A stretch of 8,093 nucleotides of DNA from an uncultured bacterium (GCA_900551675.1 URXH01000081.1:1-8093); one strand, 5' to 3'. Counted from the first letter of the stretch, positions 1 to 5,810 are shown. Numbers and translations are program-made. The notes: a model not told the origin generated them from the letters alone.

Positions 1-40
1 TTAAACGCAAAAATTTTTTTGTTCCGTTTTATTCATAAAT

Positions 41-1012
41 ATGAAAATTAATTCAATAACACAGTCGCATTCTAATATAAATTTTAAAAGTTATAATATG
101 ATTGATGATGATACCGGAAATTCAATCAGCACAAATTTTTATCATAATCCGGAAGTTTTACAAAGGTCTGTTAAGATTATAGAAAAAGAATTTCCAAACG
201 GGACTGATATATTAGTGTACGCAGGTTCTAACGGGGAAGAAGCTCTATCCATTAATACGCTCTTTAACAATCGTCAAAAATATAAGATTTATTCTATAGA
301 TAAAAGCAGTAAAGCTATAGATTTTGCTCATAAAGGAATTTATGCAATACATCCACTGGCTGAAGACGGATTTTTAGTAAACCATAATAGTGAAAATAAT
401 AAACAATTCTTAAGTCAAATTTTTCATACAAATTTTATAGAAACAGATAAACCATCATTCCCTGTTAATAATGTTTCTGATCTTGTATATACAATACGAT
501 TTGATAATATTGATTTTTATCCTCAAAAATATTTCATTCCGAAAAGATCATGCAAGGAAAATGTTAGTTTTATTAAGGGGGATATTAAAGATATAGAAAC
601 ATTTAATAAACACAAGAAAACCGGAGCTATATTTTTCAGAAATGCAATTTATCAGTTGACAGATAATGATTTAAACGGAGTATTTAAATATGGAGATAAG
701 CCTAATATTGAAACAAACAAAAGAAAAATAATATATGAAATTATTGAAAAAATATATAATAAGCTTGAAACTAATGGGATTTTTGTACTTGGCAACCATT
801 TACAAGAACATCTTTATATCGCAGATAAAACAATTCCTTTAGAAGATACAGTCTTAGTTAATAAGGATAGAAATATAAGATTTATGAAAAAACATCCGCT
901 TATCGAGGCATTAAATAAAAATGGCAGATTTAAACCCTTATCTGAATTTCTGATTCAGGGTTTGGGTAACAACACTTTAAAAATACCGTTGATATGGCAG
1001 AAAATAAAATAG
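41..1012 (+). CDS. CheR-like SAM-dependent methyltransferase, stand-alone
   Basis: The 323-residue protein resembles the catalytic domain of CheR-type protein-glutamate methyltransferases. A glycine-containing SAM motif VYAGSNGEEA (about residues 59-68) corresponds to CheR 'SAGCSTGEEPYS'. An acidic residue follows at the end of the next strand (IYSID, D87), then KAIDFAHKGIY (91-101), which matches CheR 'LERAREGIY'. GDIKD (180-184) and AIFFRNAIYQL (196-206, with the R-N pair of CheR 'CRNV') come next, then KLETNGIFVLGNH (241-253), the usual 'L.PGG.L.LG' strand. The N-terminal CheR helical domain is missing; instead there is a short low-complexity leader with NINFKSYN (12-19). No signal peptide or membrane segment is seen. 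No chemotaxis gene is adjacent, so the target is unknown. No ribosome site is visible before the ATG, unlike most genes here, and the gene looks more AT-rich than its neighbours. The methyltransferase fold is well supported; a true CheR role is not. Confidence 0.75.
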   Translation: MKINSITQSHSNINFKSYNMIDDDTGNSISTNFYHNPEVLQRSVKIIEKEFPNGTDILVYAGSNGEEALSINTLFNNRQKYKIYSIDKSSKAIDFAHKGIYAIHPLAEDGFLVNHNSENNKQFLSQIFHTNFIETDKPSFPVNNVSDLVYTIRFDNIDFYPQKYFIPKRSCKENVSFIKGDIKDIETFNKHKKTGAIFFRNAIYQLTDNDLNGVFKYGDKPNIETNKRKIIYEIIEKIYNKLETNGIFVLGNHLQEHLYIADKTIPLEDTVLVNKDRNIRFMKKHPLIEALNKNGRFKPLSEFLIQGLGNNTLKIPLIWQKIK

Positions 1013-1098
1013 TGATTTGAATTCAAGTTTTATAAAATCTTCAAAACCTTTATTAAAAATAAGCAATCCAACATTTAATTTACGTTTTACATTTTTTA

Positions 1099-2010
1099 TT
1101 ATTTTTTTGCGTATTCATCATTAACGAATTTTTCATATAATCTGTCTAAAAACAATTTTGGAGCAGGAGAAAATACCTGATACTTTTTCCAGACAATATC
1201 AAGTCCGGATTCGAGTCTCGGGCTTAACGGCCTGAAACATATTTCGCTGTCTCCTGTAGTATTTACAAGCTTGTCCAAAGTAACTGCATACCCAATTCCT
1301 GCTCTTACCATAATCGCAGCATTATAAACAAGATTGTAAGTCGCAACAATATTGAGCTTTTTAAAATCTTTACCAAACCAGCTAAGAAATCCGCTGCGGG
1401 CAGAATATTTTTCAGACATCTGCCTTGATGCTATAAGAGGAACAGATATCAAATCTTCAAGTTTAATTTCTTTTTTATTCGCAAGCGGACTGTCTTTACG
1501 CATTATAACACCCCATACATCTTTTTCCGGCAATGCAATATTATTATATTTTGACAAATCTATGGGTTGTATCAAAATTCCGAAGTCTAACAAACCTTTA
1601 TCTAATTTTTCCGTTACATCTTCCGCATTTCCACTGTATATATGAAATTTTATATCAGGATAAATCTGCTGAATATCTTTCATAATTTCAGCTATATATT
1701 TCATAGAATCGGTTTCACCGCTTCCTATATAAATATCTCCGCCTATTATATCATTTATAGACCTGAAATCAGCTTCTGTTTTGTCAACCAGCTCAACAAT
1801 TTCCTCAGCACGTTTTCTAAGCATCATGCCTTCAGGAGTAAGAATTACTTTATGCTTACCCCTTATAAGCAGTTTCTGTCCCAATTCTTTCTCCAAATCC
1901 TGAAGCTGTCTTGAAAGTGTAGGTTGTGTAAGATGAAGATAATTTGCAGCACCTGTAATACTTCCTTCTCTTGCAACAGTAAGAAAATATCTTAAAACTC
2001 GAACCTCCAT
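1099..2010 (-). CDS. LysR-family transcriptional regulator
   Basis: This is a full-length LysR-type regulator of 303 residues, the usual size. The N-terminal winged helix-turn-helix covers about residues 1-60: LRYFLTVAREGSITGAA, then the recognition helix in LTQPTLSRQLQDLEKELG, then the wing ending in LTPEG. A linker helix (about 61-88) leads to a two-lobed periplasmic-binding-like effector domain starting at GDIYIGSGET (91-100), with GLLDFGILI (139-147) and the return strand MVRAGIGYAV (234-243). The ATG at 2010 is preceded by AAGGAGG (2015-2021) and lies 4 nt from it. The gene is divergent from two hydrolase genes across a 120-bp gap, the classic arrangement in which a LysR regulator controls its neighbours and itself. 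The effector cannot be read from sequence; a hydrolase substrate or product is a reasonable guess. Confidence 0.95.
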   Translation of the reverse strand: MEVRVLRYFLTVAREGSITGAANYLHLTQPTLSRQLQDLEKELGQKLLIRGKHKVILTPEGMMLRKRAEEIVELVDKTEADFRSINDIIGGDIYIGSGETDSMKYIAEIMKDIQQIYPDIKFHIYSGNAEDVTEKLDKGLLDFGILIQPIDLSKYNNIALPEKDVWGVIMRKDSPLANKKEIKLEDLISVPLIASRQMSEKYSARSGFLSWFGKDFKKLNIVATYNLVYNAAIMVRAGIGYAVTLDKLVNTTGDSEICFRPLSPRLESGLDIVWKKYQVFSPAPKLFLDRLYEKFVNDEYAKK

Positions 2011-2028
2011 ATAACCTCCTTATGTTTA

Positions 2029-2057
2029 ATCATACAGCATTTAATTATGCCCGTCAA
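2029..2057 (-). promoter_or_regulatory. sigma70-type promoter of the lysR gene
   Basis: On the minus strand, TTGACG (2052-2057) and TATGAT (2029-2034) are separated by exactly 17 bp. This places the start near 2022, just before the AAGGAGG ribosome site, so the leader is very short. A short dyad, GCAT-N6-ATGC (2037-2050), lies in the spacer and is a possible autoregulatory operator. Promoter spacing and hexamers are seen directly; the operator is inference. Confidence 0.7.
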
Positions 2058-2065
2058 GTATAGAT

Positions 2066-2086
2066 AAATATGTAATATAAGTATTT
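2066..2086. promoter_or_regulatory. candidate LysR-binding dyad in the divergent gap
   Basis: AAATA (2066-2070) and TATTT (2082-2086) form an inverted repeat with an 11-nt spacer in the lysR/hydrolase gap. LysR regulators typically bind dyads with T-N11-A spacing in such gaps. The site is AT-rich, so a chance dyad is possible. For the hydrolase promoter only a TATAAA-like -10 (2094-2099) without a good -35 is placed sensibly relative to the ribosome site, which would fit activator dependence. Confidence 0.3.
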
Positions 2087-2130
2087 GCTATTTTATAAAA
2101 ATCGTAAATAATATAAAAAGGAGGCAGCTT

Positions 2131-3003
2131 ATGAAAATTATAAGAGTAAATACGCCCAGAGGCCTTGAATTAAAAGGGGCGATGTGGGGTGATAACACTA
2201 TGGACACAGTTGTTATCATAATGAGCGGGATATGCAGTAATGTATTTCAAAATGACCTTCTGACAGCTACAGGCGAATTATTAAGCTCCAATAATATAGC
2301 CTGCATTGCAGGACATGCAATGGATGCTTTTTCCTGTATTGCATATTCTGATTTCACAACAGGCAAACAAAAGTATACAGGTGTAGTTTATGACGATTTC
2401 AGCCTTGTTTATGAAGATGTAGAAAGTTATGTAAAATACGTAAAAGAACTCGGCTTTAAAAATATAATACTTGCGGGACACTCGCTAGGTTCAAATAAAA
2501 TTATACATTATCTCGGCAATACACCTGATAATTTTGTTGACTACTTTATTGTATCGGCTCCTGTAGATCTGGCGCACTGGTTTAATGTTATGCCAAATGT
2601 CAAAAAATGTATTGAACTTGCTGAAAAATTTGAAGCAGAAGGAAGAGGAAATGAAATTCTTCCGTATCTTTTCGGCGGATTTTCACCAATGTGTGCAAGC
2701 ACGGTTCTAGAATTTTACAACGCATATAACCTGAAAAACTGCCCTGTAATAAGCAATGAAGGCGAGACTGATTCGCTTTATAATATTAAAATTAACGGCT
2801 CATTTGTAATAGGCGAAAAAGACAGCCTGACAGAAGGCGATGCAAAAGGATTTATGGAAAAAATAAACTCGCATTGCAAACATCCGCAAGATAACGAAGT
2901 TATCGTAGTGCCTGACGCATCACATATTTTTTACGGAAAACATGAAGAATATGCGGGGGTAATTTTAGAAATTGCTCAGAAAAAAGTATTGGCAAAAGTT
3001 TAA
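2131..3003 (+). CDS. alpha/beta hydrolase, serine type, no signal peptide
   Basis: This 290-residue alpha/beta-hydrolase has the nucleophile elbow GHSLG (116-120, Ser118) after the strand NIILA. A plausible acid is Asp231 in VIGEKDSLTEGD, and the catalytic His is His265 in VVPDASHIF. The first strand and oxyanion region are VVIIMSGICSN (27-37). There is no signal peptide, so it is probably cytoplasmic and acts on a small ester, thioester or amide; the family has no safely nameable substrate. The ATG has a strong AAGGAGG site (2118-2124) at 6-nt spacing. It is the first gene of a two-gene unit: the next hydrolase starts 18 nt after its stop. It is divergent from the LysR gene and probably controlled by it. 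Confidence 0.88.
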   Translation: MKIIRVNTPRGLELKGAMWGDNTMDTVVIIMSGICSNVFQNDLLTATGELLSSNNIACIAGHAMDAFSCIAYSDFTTGKQKYTGVVYDDFSLVYEDVESYVKYVKELGFKNIILAGHSLGSNKIIHYLGNTPDNFVDYFIVSAPVDLAHWFNVMPNVKKCIELAEKFEAEGRGNEILPYLFGGFSPMCASTVLEFYNAYNLKNCPVISNEGETDSLYNIKINGSFVIGEKDSLTEGDAKGFMEKINSHCKHPQDNEVIVVPDASHIFYGKHEEYAGVILEIAQKKVLAKV

Positions 3004-3021
3004 TACAAGAAAGGAAGGCAA

Positions 3022-4041
3022 ATGAAAGGTGTATTAATTAGTTTTATTACATTTTTATTACTGATTGGAGGTGCATCTATGAGTATGGCAGAAAATTGGG
3101 ACAAAACTTTTCCGAAAAGCGACAAAGTTAATATTGAAAAAGTCCACTTTAAAAACAGATACGGCATAAAGTTAACAGGCGATTTATATATACCAAAAAG
3201 TATGCCTAAAGACAAATTAGCCGCAATTGCAATAAGCGGTCCTTTCGGAGCCGTAAAAGAACAGGTTTCGGGGCGTTATGCACAGACGCTTGCTGAACGC
3301 GGTTTTGTAACTCTGGCATTTGATCCTTCCTACACGGGCGAAAGCGGAGGCGAACCGCGTGATGTTGCATCACCTGATATAAATACGGAAGACTTCAGCG
3401 CAGCTGTTGACTATTTAAGCAATCTTAAATTTGTTAATCCTGACAGAATAGGGATTTTAGGTATCTGCGGATTTGGAGGATTCGGCTTAAACGCAGCAGC
3501 TATTGATACAAGAATAAAAGCAACAGTTACCGTAACAATGTATGATATGACAAGAGTTACGTCAAGAGGCTACTTTGATTCAATGGATGAAAATGCCCGT
3601 TATGAATTAAAAGAAAAACTTAACAAACAAAGAACCGAAGATTTCAAAAACGGCACTTACGCAAAATCGCAGGGTCTGCCTGACAAACTCACAGGTGATG
3701 AACCGCAGTTTGTAAAAGATTACGTTGCATTTTATAAAACAAAACGGGGATTTCACAAACGTTCAATAGGTTCAAACGGTGGCTGGAATACAACATCATC
3801 GCTGTCTTTAATCAATATGCCTATACTTGCTTTCAGTGATGAAATAAGAAATCCGGTATTGATGATTCACGGAGAAAAAGCACACAGCCGTTACTTTTCT
3901 GAAGATGCTTTTAAAAAATTAAAAGGCAGTAACAAAGAATTATACATTGTACCCGATGCAAACCACACAGACCTTTATGACAATCTTGAGAAAATACCTT
4001 TTGATAAAATAGAAGCATTCTACAAAGAATATCTTAAATAA
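3022..4041 (+). CDS. exported alpha/beta hydrolase with Cys nucleophile (dienelactone-hydrolase-like)
   Basis: The 339-residue protein has a signal-peptide-like start: a Lys, a hydrophobic core LISFITFLLLIGG, and a likely cleavage site after SMA (23/24). The mature part is an alpha/beta hydrolase of a widespread uncharacterised family that I recognise from conserved blocks: GDLYIPK (53-59), AISGPFGAVKEQ (70-81), FDPSYTGESGGEPR (100-113), GDEPQFV (225-231) and IHGEKAHSRYFSE (282-294). The elbow is GICGFG (147-152), putting Cys149 where most relatives have Ser, as in dienelactone hydrolases. The probable His is His315 in VPDANH, and the acid may be Glu285. It follows the serine hydrolase by 18 nt with an AGGAAGG site (3012-3018), so the two are cotranscribed. 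A second in-frame ATG at 3079 with its own GGAGGT site would yield a form lacking the signal peptide. Substrate unknown. Confidence 0.88.
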   Translation: MKGVLISFITFLLLIGGASMSMAENWDKTFPKSDKVNIEKVHFKNRYGIKLTGDLYIPKSMPKDKLAAIAISGPFGAVKEQVSGRYAQTLAERGFVTLAFDPSYTGESGGEPRDVASPDINTEDFSAAVDYLSNLKFVNPDRIGILGICGFGGFGLNAAAIDTRIKATVTVTMYDMTRVTSRGYFDSMDENARYELKEKLNKQRTEDFKNGTYAKSQGLPDKLTGDEPQFVKDYVAFYKTKRGFHKRSIGSNGGWNTTSSLSLINMPILAFSDEIRNPVLMIHGEKAHSRYFSEDAFKKLKGSNKELYIVPDANHTDLYDNLEKIPFDKIEAFYKEYLK

Positions 4042-4058
4042 CTTTAGGAATAAAGTTA
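4039..4058 (+). other. small hairpin at the hydrolase stop codon
   Basis: TAACTTTA (4039-4046) and TAAAGTTA (4051-4058) pair around a GGAA tetraloop, starting in the stop codon itself. Its 3' arm shares 4055-4058 with the base of the following terminator stem, so the full forms of the two helices exclude each other. It may be mRNA 3'-end protection or simply part of the terminator structure. Confidence 0.45.
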
Positions 4059-4100
4059 TAAAAAAATAGATTGTCTCTCAGACAATCTATTTTTTATAAC
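4055..4100. terminator. long, probably bidirectional intrinsic terminator
   Basis: A perfect 16-bp inverted repeat, AAAAAATAGATTGTCT (4061-4076) and its complement (4080-4095), has a 3-nt loop. The stem extends by GTTAT/ATAAC (4055-4059/4096-4100) with one bulged A. A-tract and T-tract ends give a U-run on either strand, so it can end the hydrolase operon (+) and also any transcript arriving from hydE (-). The outer ATAAC is part of the 9-bp direct repeat that bounds the neighbouring MITE-like element. Confidence 0.85.
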
Positions 4101-4103
4101 AAG
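4095..4103. repeat. left copy of 9-bp direct repeat (putative target-site duplication)
   Basis: TATAACAAG here is identical to 4255-4263. The flanking bases differ (T before and G after on the left; C before and C after on the right), so the match is exactly 9 bp and stops where the inverted ends begin. Confidence 0.7.
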
Positions 4104-4254
4104 GGACTTATATCGCAGTTTACACACGATATTCTCGAAAAACAGACATAATGTCATTACGAACTTGTTTCGAAAACTTATCATTATAAGACCCTGAAAC
4201 GAGTTCAGGTGGACAATTTAGATATTGTTAGGTGTAAACTGCGGTATAAATTCC
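4104..4254. mobile_element. MITE-like non-autonomous element, 151 bp
   Basis: The two ends are imperfect terminal inverted repeats of 22 nt (4104-4125) and 23 nt (4232-4254). Both begin GGA, continue as a similar AT-rich block (differing by one indel and three substitutions) and share an identical inner GCAGTTTACAC. Both start immediately inside the exact 9-bp direct repeat TATAACAAG, which is what a 9-bp target-site duplication would look like. There is no coding capacity. The interior carries a second palindrome (4152-4215). The element sits between the hydrolase terminator and the tRNA-Thr promoter; its right duplication ends 3 nt before the -35 box. I cannot assign a parent transposase family from these ends. 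Structure is seen directly; mobility is inference. Confidence 0.7.
4152..4215. repeat. 64-nt imperfect palindromic (REP-like) repeat nested in the element
   Basis: Arms TGTC/GACA (4152-4155/4212-4215), GAACT/AGTTC (4161-4165/4202-4206) and GTTTC/GAAAC (4167-4171/4196-4200) pair across a centre that holds its own hairpin, CTTAT-CATT-ATAAG (4177-4190). The sequence pattern (TGTCATT..GAACTTGTTTC .. GAAAC.AGTTCAGG..GACA) resembles dispersed palindromic repeats I recall from other bacterial genomes; this likeness is from memory and unverified. Confidence 0.65.
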
Positions 4255-4263
4255 TATAACAAG
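4255..4263. repeat. right copy of 9-bp direct repeat (putative target-site duplication)
   Basis: Second exact copy of TATAACAAG, directly outside the right inverted end at 4254 and 3 nt before the TTGACA box of the tRNA promoter. Confidence 0.7.
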
Positions 4264-4266
4264 CTG

Positions 4267-4296
4267 TTGACAGGAGATACAATTAACGGTTATAAT
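4267..4296 (+). promoter_or_regulatory. consensus promoter of tRNA-Thr
   Basis: TTGACA (4267-4272) and TATAAT (4291-4296) are both perfect consensus hexamers with an 18-bp spacer. Transcription should start near 4303, about 5 nt before the mature tRNA 5' end. This is the strongest promoter in the window. Confidence 0.9.
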
Positions 4297-4307
4297 AAAT
4301 CATACAG

Positions 4308-4380
4308 GCCGATATAGCTCAGCTGGCAGAGCAACTCATTCGTAATGAGTAGGTCGTGAGTTCAAATCTCACTATCGGCT
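4308..4380 (+). tRNA. tRNA-Thr (anticodon CGT)
   Basis: The 73-nt gene folds as a standard cloverleaf. The acceptor stem GCCGATA (4308-4314) pairs with TATCGGC (4373-4379), with discriminator T4380. The D arm is GCTC..GAGC, the anticodon stem ACTCA/TGAGT surrounds the loop TTCGTAA with anticodon CGT (threonine, ACG codons), and the T arm has GTTCAAATC. No CCA is encoded. A T7 run (4383-4389) follows within 3 nt and may act as terminator. The last 9 nt overlap the 3' end of the opposite-strand hydE gene. Confidence 0.96.
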
Positions 4381-5376
4381 TGTTTTTTTAGGCCTGAATC
4401 CGTAATCATTAGCAACGGTTCTGCCTATTGATTTGAGTCTATTTTCAATTATTGCACGCGATTTTAATATATCATCATCAAGATGAGCCTTGTTAGGGTA
4501 AATATCATATTTTTCACTGTAATTAAAATCCGTTACATTTGGCATAATAACATTTGCCCCGCACTGAAGAGCAATTAGACGCCCGTCCGGATTAAGTGTT
4601 TCCATAGCCGTTGTTGCAGGTATATTAATATCTTTGAGCAGAATTCTTGTGATTGCCATTACCTTTAATGCAAGAGTAAAATCGCCGTTCGGGTAATCCT
4701 TTAAAGGAGTCTGAGGATGCGCAATAAAAGGACCAATCCCAACCATATCCGCATTTATATCCTTAAAAAACAAAATATCACCGGCTAGAGATTCTATTGT
4801 CTGCTCAGGCAGGCCGACAAGACAGCCCGTACCGGTTTCATAACCTAAAGTTTTTAAATCTTTAAGGCATCTTATTCTGTTATCAAAATCCATTGAAGGG
4901 TGCATTTTTTTATATAAATTTCTGTCGGTTGTTTCAATTCTTATTAAATATCTGTCTGCACCGCTTTGCCTGAAAGATTTATACTCTTCAAAACTTCTTT
5001 CGCCGATACTTAGAGTTACGGCTGTATCAAATTTTTTAATTTCAGCGACTGTCTCTGACATAATTTTTCGGGTAAAATACATATCCTCGCCCGACTGAAG
5101 AACAATTGTTTTATATCCGGCTTCACATGCAGTTTTAGCTGTTTCAATAATATCATCCGGAGCAATTCTGTATCTTCTTGCGAATTTATTTTCAGCTCTC
5201 ACTCCGCAGTATTTACAAGTACCTCTGCAAAAGTTTGAAAATTCGATAAGCCCTCTTAAATGAACTTCGTCTCCCGTGTATTCTTTTCTCACTTTATCAG
5301 CAAGCGAAAACAGCCAATCATTTTGACTGTCATCTTTTAACAAATCAATAATTTCTTTTTTTGAAAAATTTTCCAA
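4372..5376 (-). CDS. hydE: [FeFe]-hydrogenase maturase HydE (radical SAM)
   Basis: HydE is a radical-SAM enzyme that helps build the 2Fe subcluster of the [FeFe]-hydrogenase H-cluster, acting with HydF and HydG in the cytoplasm. Numbered from the upstream in-frame ATG at 5439, the sequence has LRGLIEFSNFCRGTCKYCG with the CxxxCxxC cluster cysteines (C71, C75, C78), then TIVLQSGED (111-119), TLSIGER (142-148), GADRYLIRIET (160-170), GCLVGLPEQT (205-214), MVGIGPFIAHPQTPL (232-246), PATTAMETL (274-282) and GANVIMPN (294-301), all typical of HydE rather than BioB or PylB. I prefer the TTG at 5376 (334 aa): it lies 17 nt after the merR stop, has AGGA/GGAG just upstream and gives a family-like start ENFSKKEIIDLL. 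The ATG at 5439 would overlap merR by 46 nt, lacks a ribosome site and adds 21 unusual residues. No hydF, hydG or hydrogenase gene is in view. The stop codon lies inside the opposite-strand tRNA. Confidence 0.93.
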   Translation of the reverse strand: MENFSKKEIIDLLKDDSQNDWLFSLADKVRKEYTGDEVHLRGLIEFSNFCRGTCKYCGVRAENKFARRYRIAPDDIIETAKTACEAGYKTIVLQSGEDMYFTRKIMSETVAEIKKFDTAVTLSIGERSFEEYKSFRQSGADRYLIRIETTDRNLYKKMHPSMDFDNRIRCLKDLKTLGYETGTGCLVGLPEQTIESLAGDILFFKDINADMVGIGPFIAHPQTPLKDYPNGDFTLALKVMAITRILLKDINIPATTAMETLNPDGRLIALQCGANVIMPNVTDFNYSEKYDIYPNKAHLDDDILKSRAIIENRLKSIGRTVANDYGFRPKKTSR

Positions 5377-5380
5377 AACG

Positions 5381-5389
5381 TCCTGCTCC
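5381..5389 (-). promoter_or_regulatory. ribosome site supporting the TTG start of hydE
   Basis: On the minus strand, GGAG (5386-5389) and AGGA (5381-5384) lie 9 and 4 nt before the TTG at 5376, directly after the merR stop (5394-5396). No comparable site precedes the ATG at 5439. Confidence 0.55.
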
Positions 5390-5393
5390 GGGC

Positions 5394-5810
5394 TTACACG
5401 GCAGAATTTACCTGTTCCGTCTGATTCATCGGATTCCATGTATCTTTAAGATTATTTTTTATAAGATTTTGATAAAAAGCTTCTTTAAATTCAAGAATAT
5501 CTATCTGCTTTTTGCATTCCTCCATTTGCTTTAAAGCTTTAACTTTTGTTTCATGAATAATATCATAACGCTCTTTAACTGTGGAATCTCCCATTATACA
5601 TAAATCAATATAGCGTTTTATTGCCTTATTTTCGGTACCGACAGAGCGGAGGCATTTAACCATTTTAACCCACCCGAGATCGTTGTCGGAAAACATTCTT
5701 ATATTATTTTTATCTCTTTTTACAAAAGGGAAAAAACCGCTTTTGGCCCAAAAACGCAATGTGTGTTCCGATACATCCATTTTTTCCGCCACTTCTTTTA
5801 CAGTATACAT
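5394..5810 (-). CDS. MerR-family regulator, AdhR/NmlR-like
   Basis: The 138-residue protein has the MerR DNA-binding domain. The helix-turn-helix is YTVKEVAEKMDVSEHTLRFWAKSG (2-25), followed by the wing with NNIRMFSDNDLGWVKMVKCLRSVG (35-58). A dimerising coiled coil (about 78-118) follows, and the C-terminus has no metal-binding cysteine cluster. It aligns with aldehyde- and thiol-stress regulators of the AdhR/NmlR type: 'IKCMRNAGL' of B. subtilis AdhR corresponds to 'VKCLRSVGT' here, so Cys53 sits at the position of the reactive cysteine reported for AdhR, and GDSTVKER (75-82) matches 'GDRTVEAR'. The ATG has AGGAGGT (5816-5822) at 5-nt spacing. hydE follows in the same unit, which suggests that this protein regulates hydE and itself. 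The inducing signal is inferred, not known. Confidence 0.9.
   Translation of the reverse strand: MYTVKEVAEKMDVSEHTLRFWAKSGFFPFVKRDKNNIRMFSDNDLGWVKMVKCLRSVGTENKAIKRYIDLCIMGDSTVKERYDIIHETKVKALKQMEECKKQIDILEFKEAFYQNLIKNNLKDTWNPMNQTEQVNSAV

Noticed and set aside
1..40. Promoter for the first gene
   Set aside because: Only 40 nt are visible, made of A- and T-runs; no convincing -35/-10 pair or ribosome site can be placed.
1013..1098. Terminator between the methyltransferase and the LysR gene
   Set aside because: Only short AT-only inverted repeats (such as TTTTATAAAA) are present; no GC-containing stem followed by a T-run could be supported.
1352..1914. Open plus-strand frames opposite the LysR gene
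   Set aside because: They are antisense to a clearly coding LysR gene, have no ribosome sites and encode low-complexity Phe/Ile-rich peptides.
4101..4256. CRISPR-like or phage attachment site next to the tRNA
   Set aside because: The repeats are inverted and single, not a spaced direct array; there is no partial tRNA copy and no integrase in view.
4372..5439. Alternative assignment as biotin synthase (BioB) or methylornithine synthase (PylB)
   Set aside because: LRGLIEFSN before the cysteines, LSIGER, GADRYLIRIET, GIGPFI.H..TPL and PATTAM.TL together are typical of HydE; no bio or pyl genes are adjacent.
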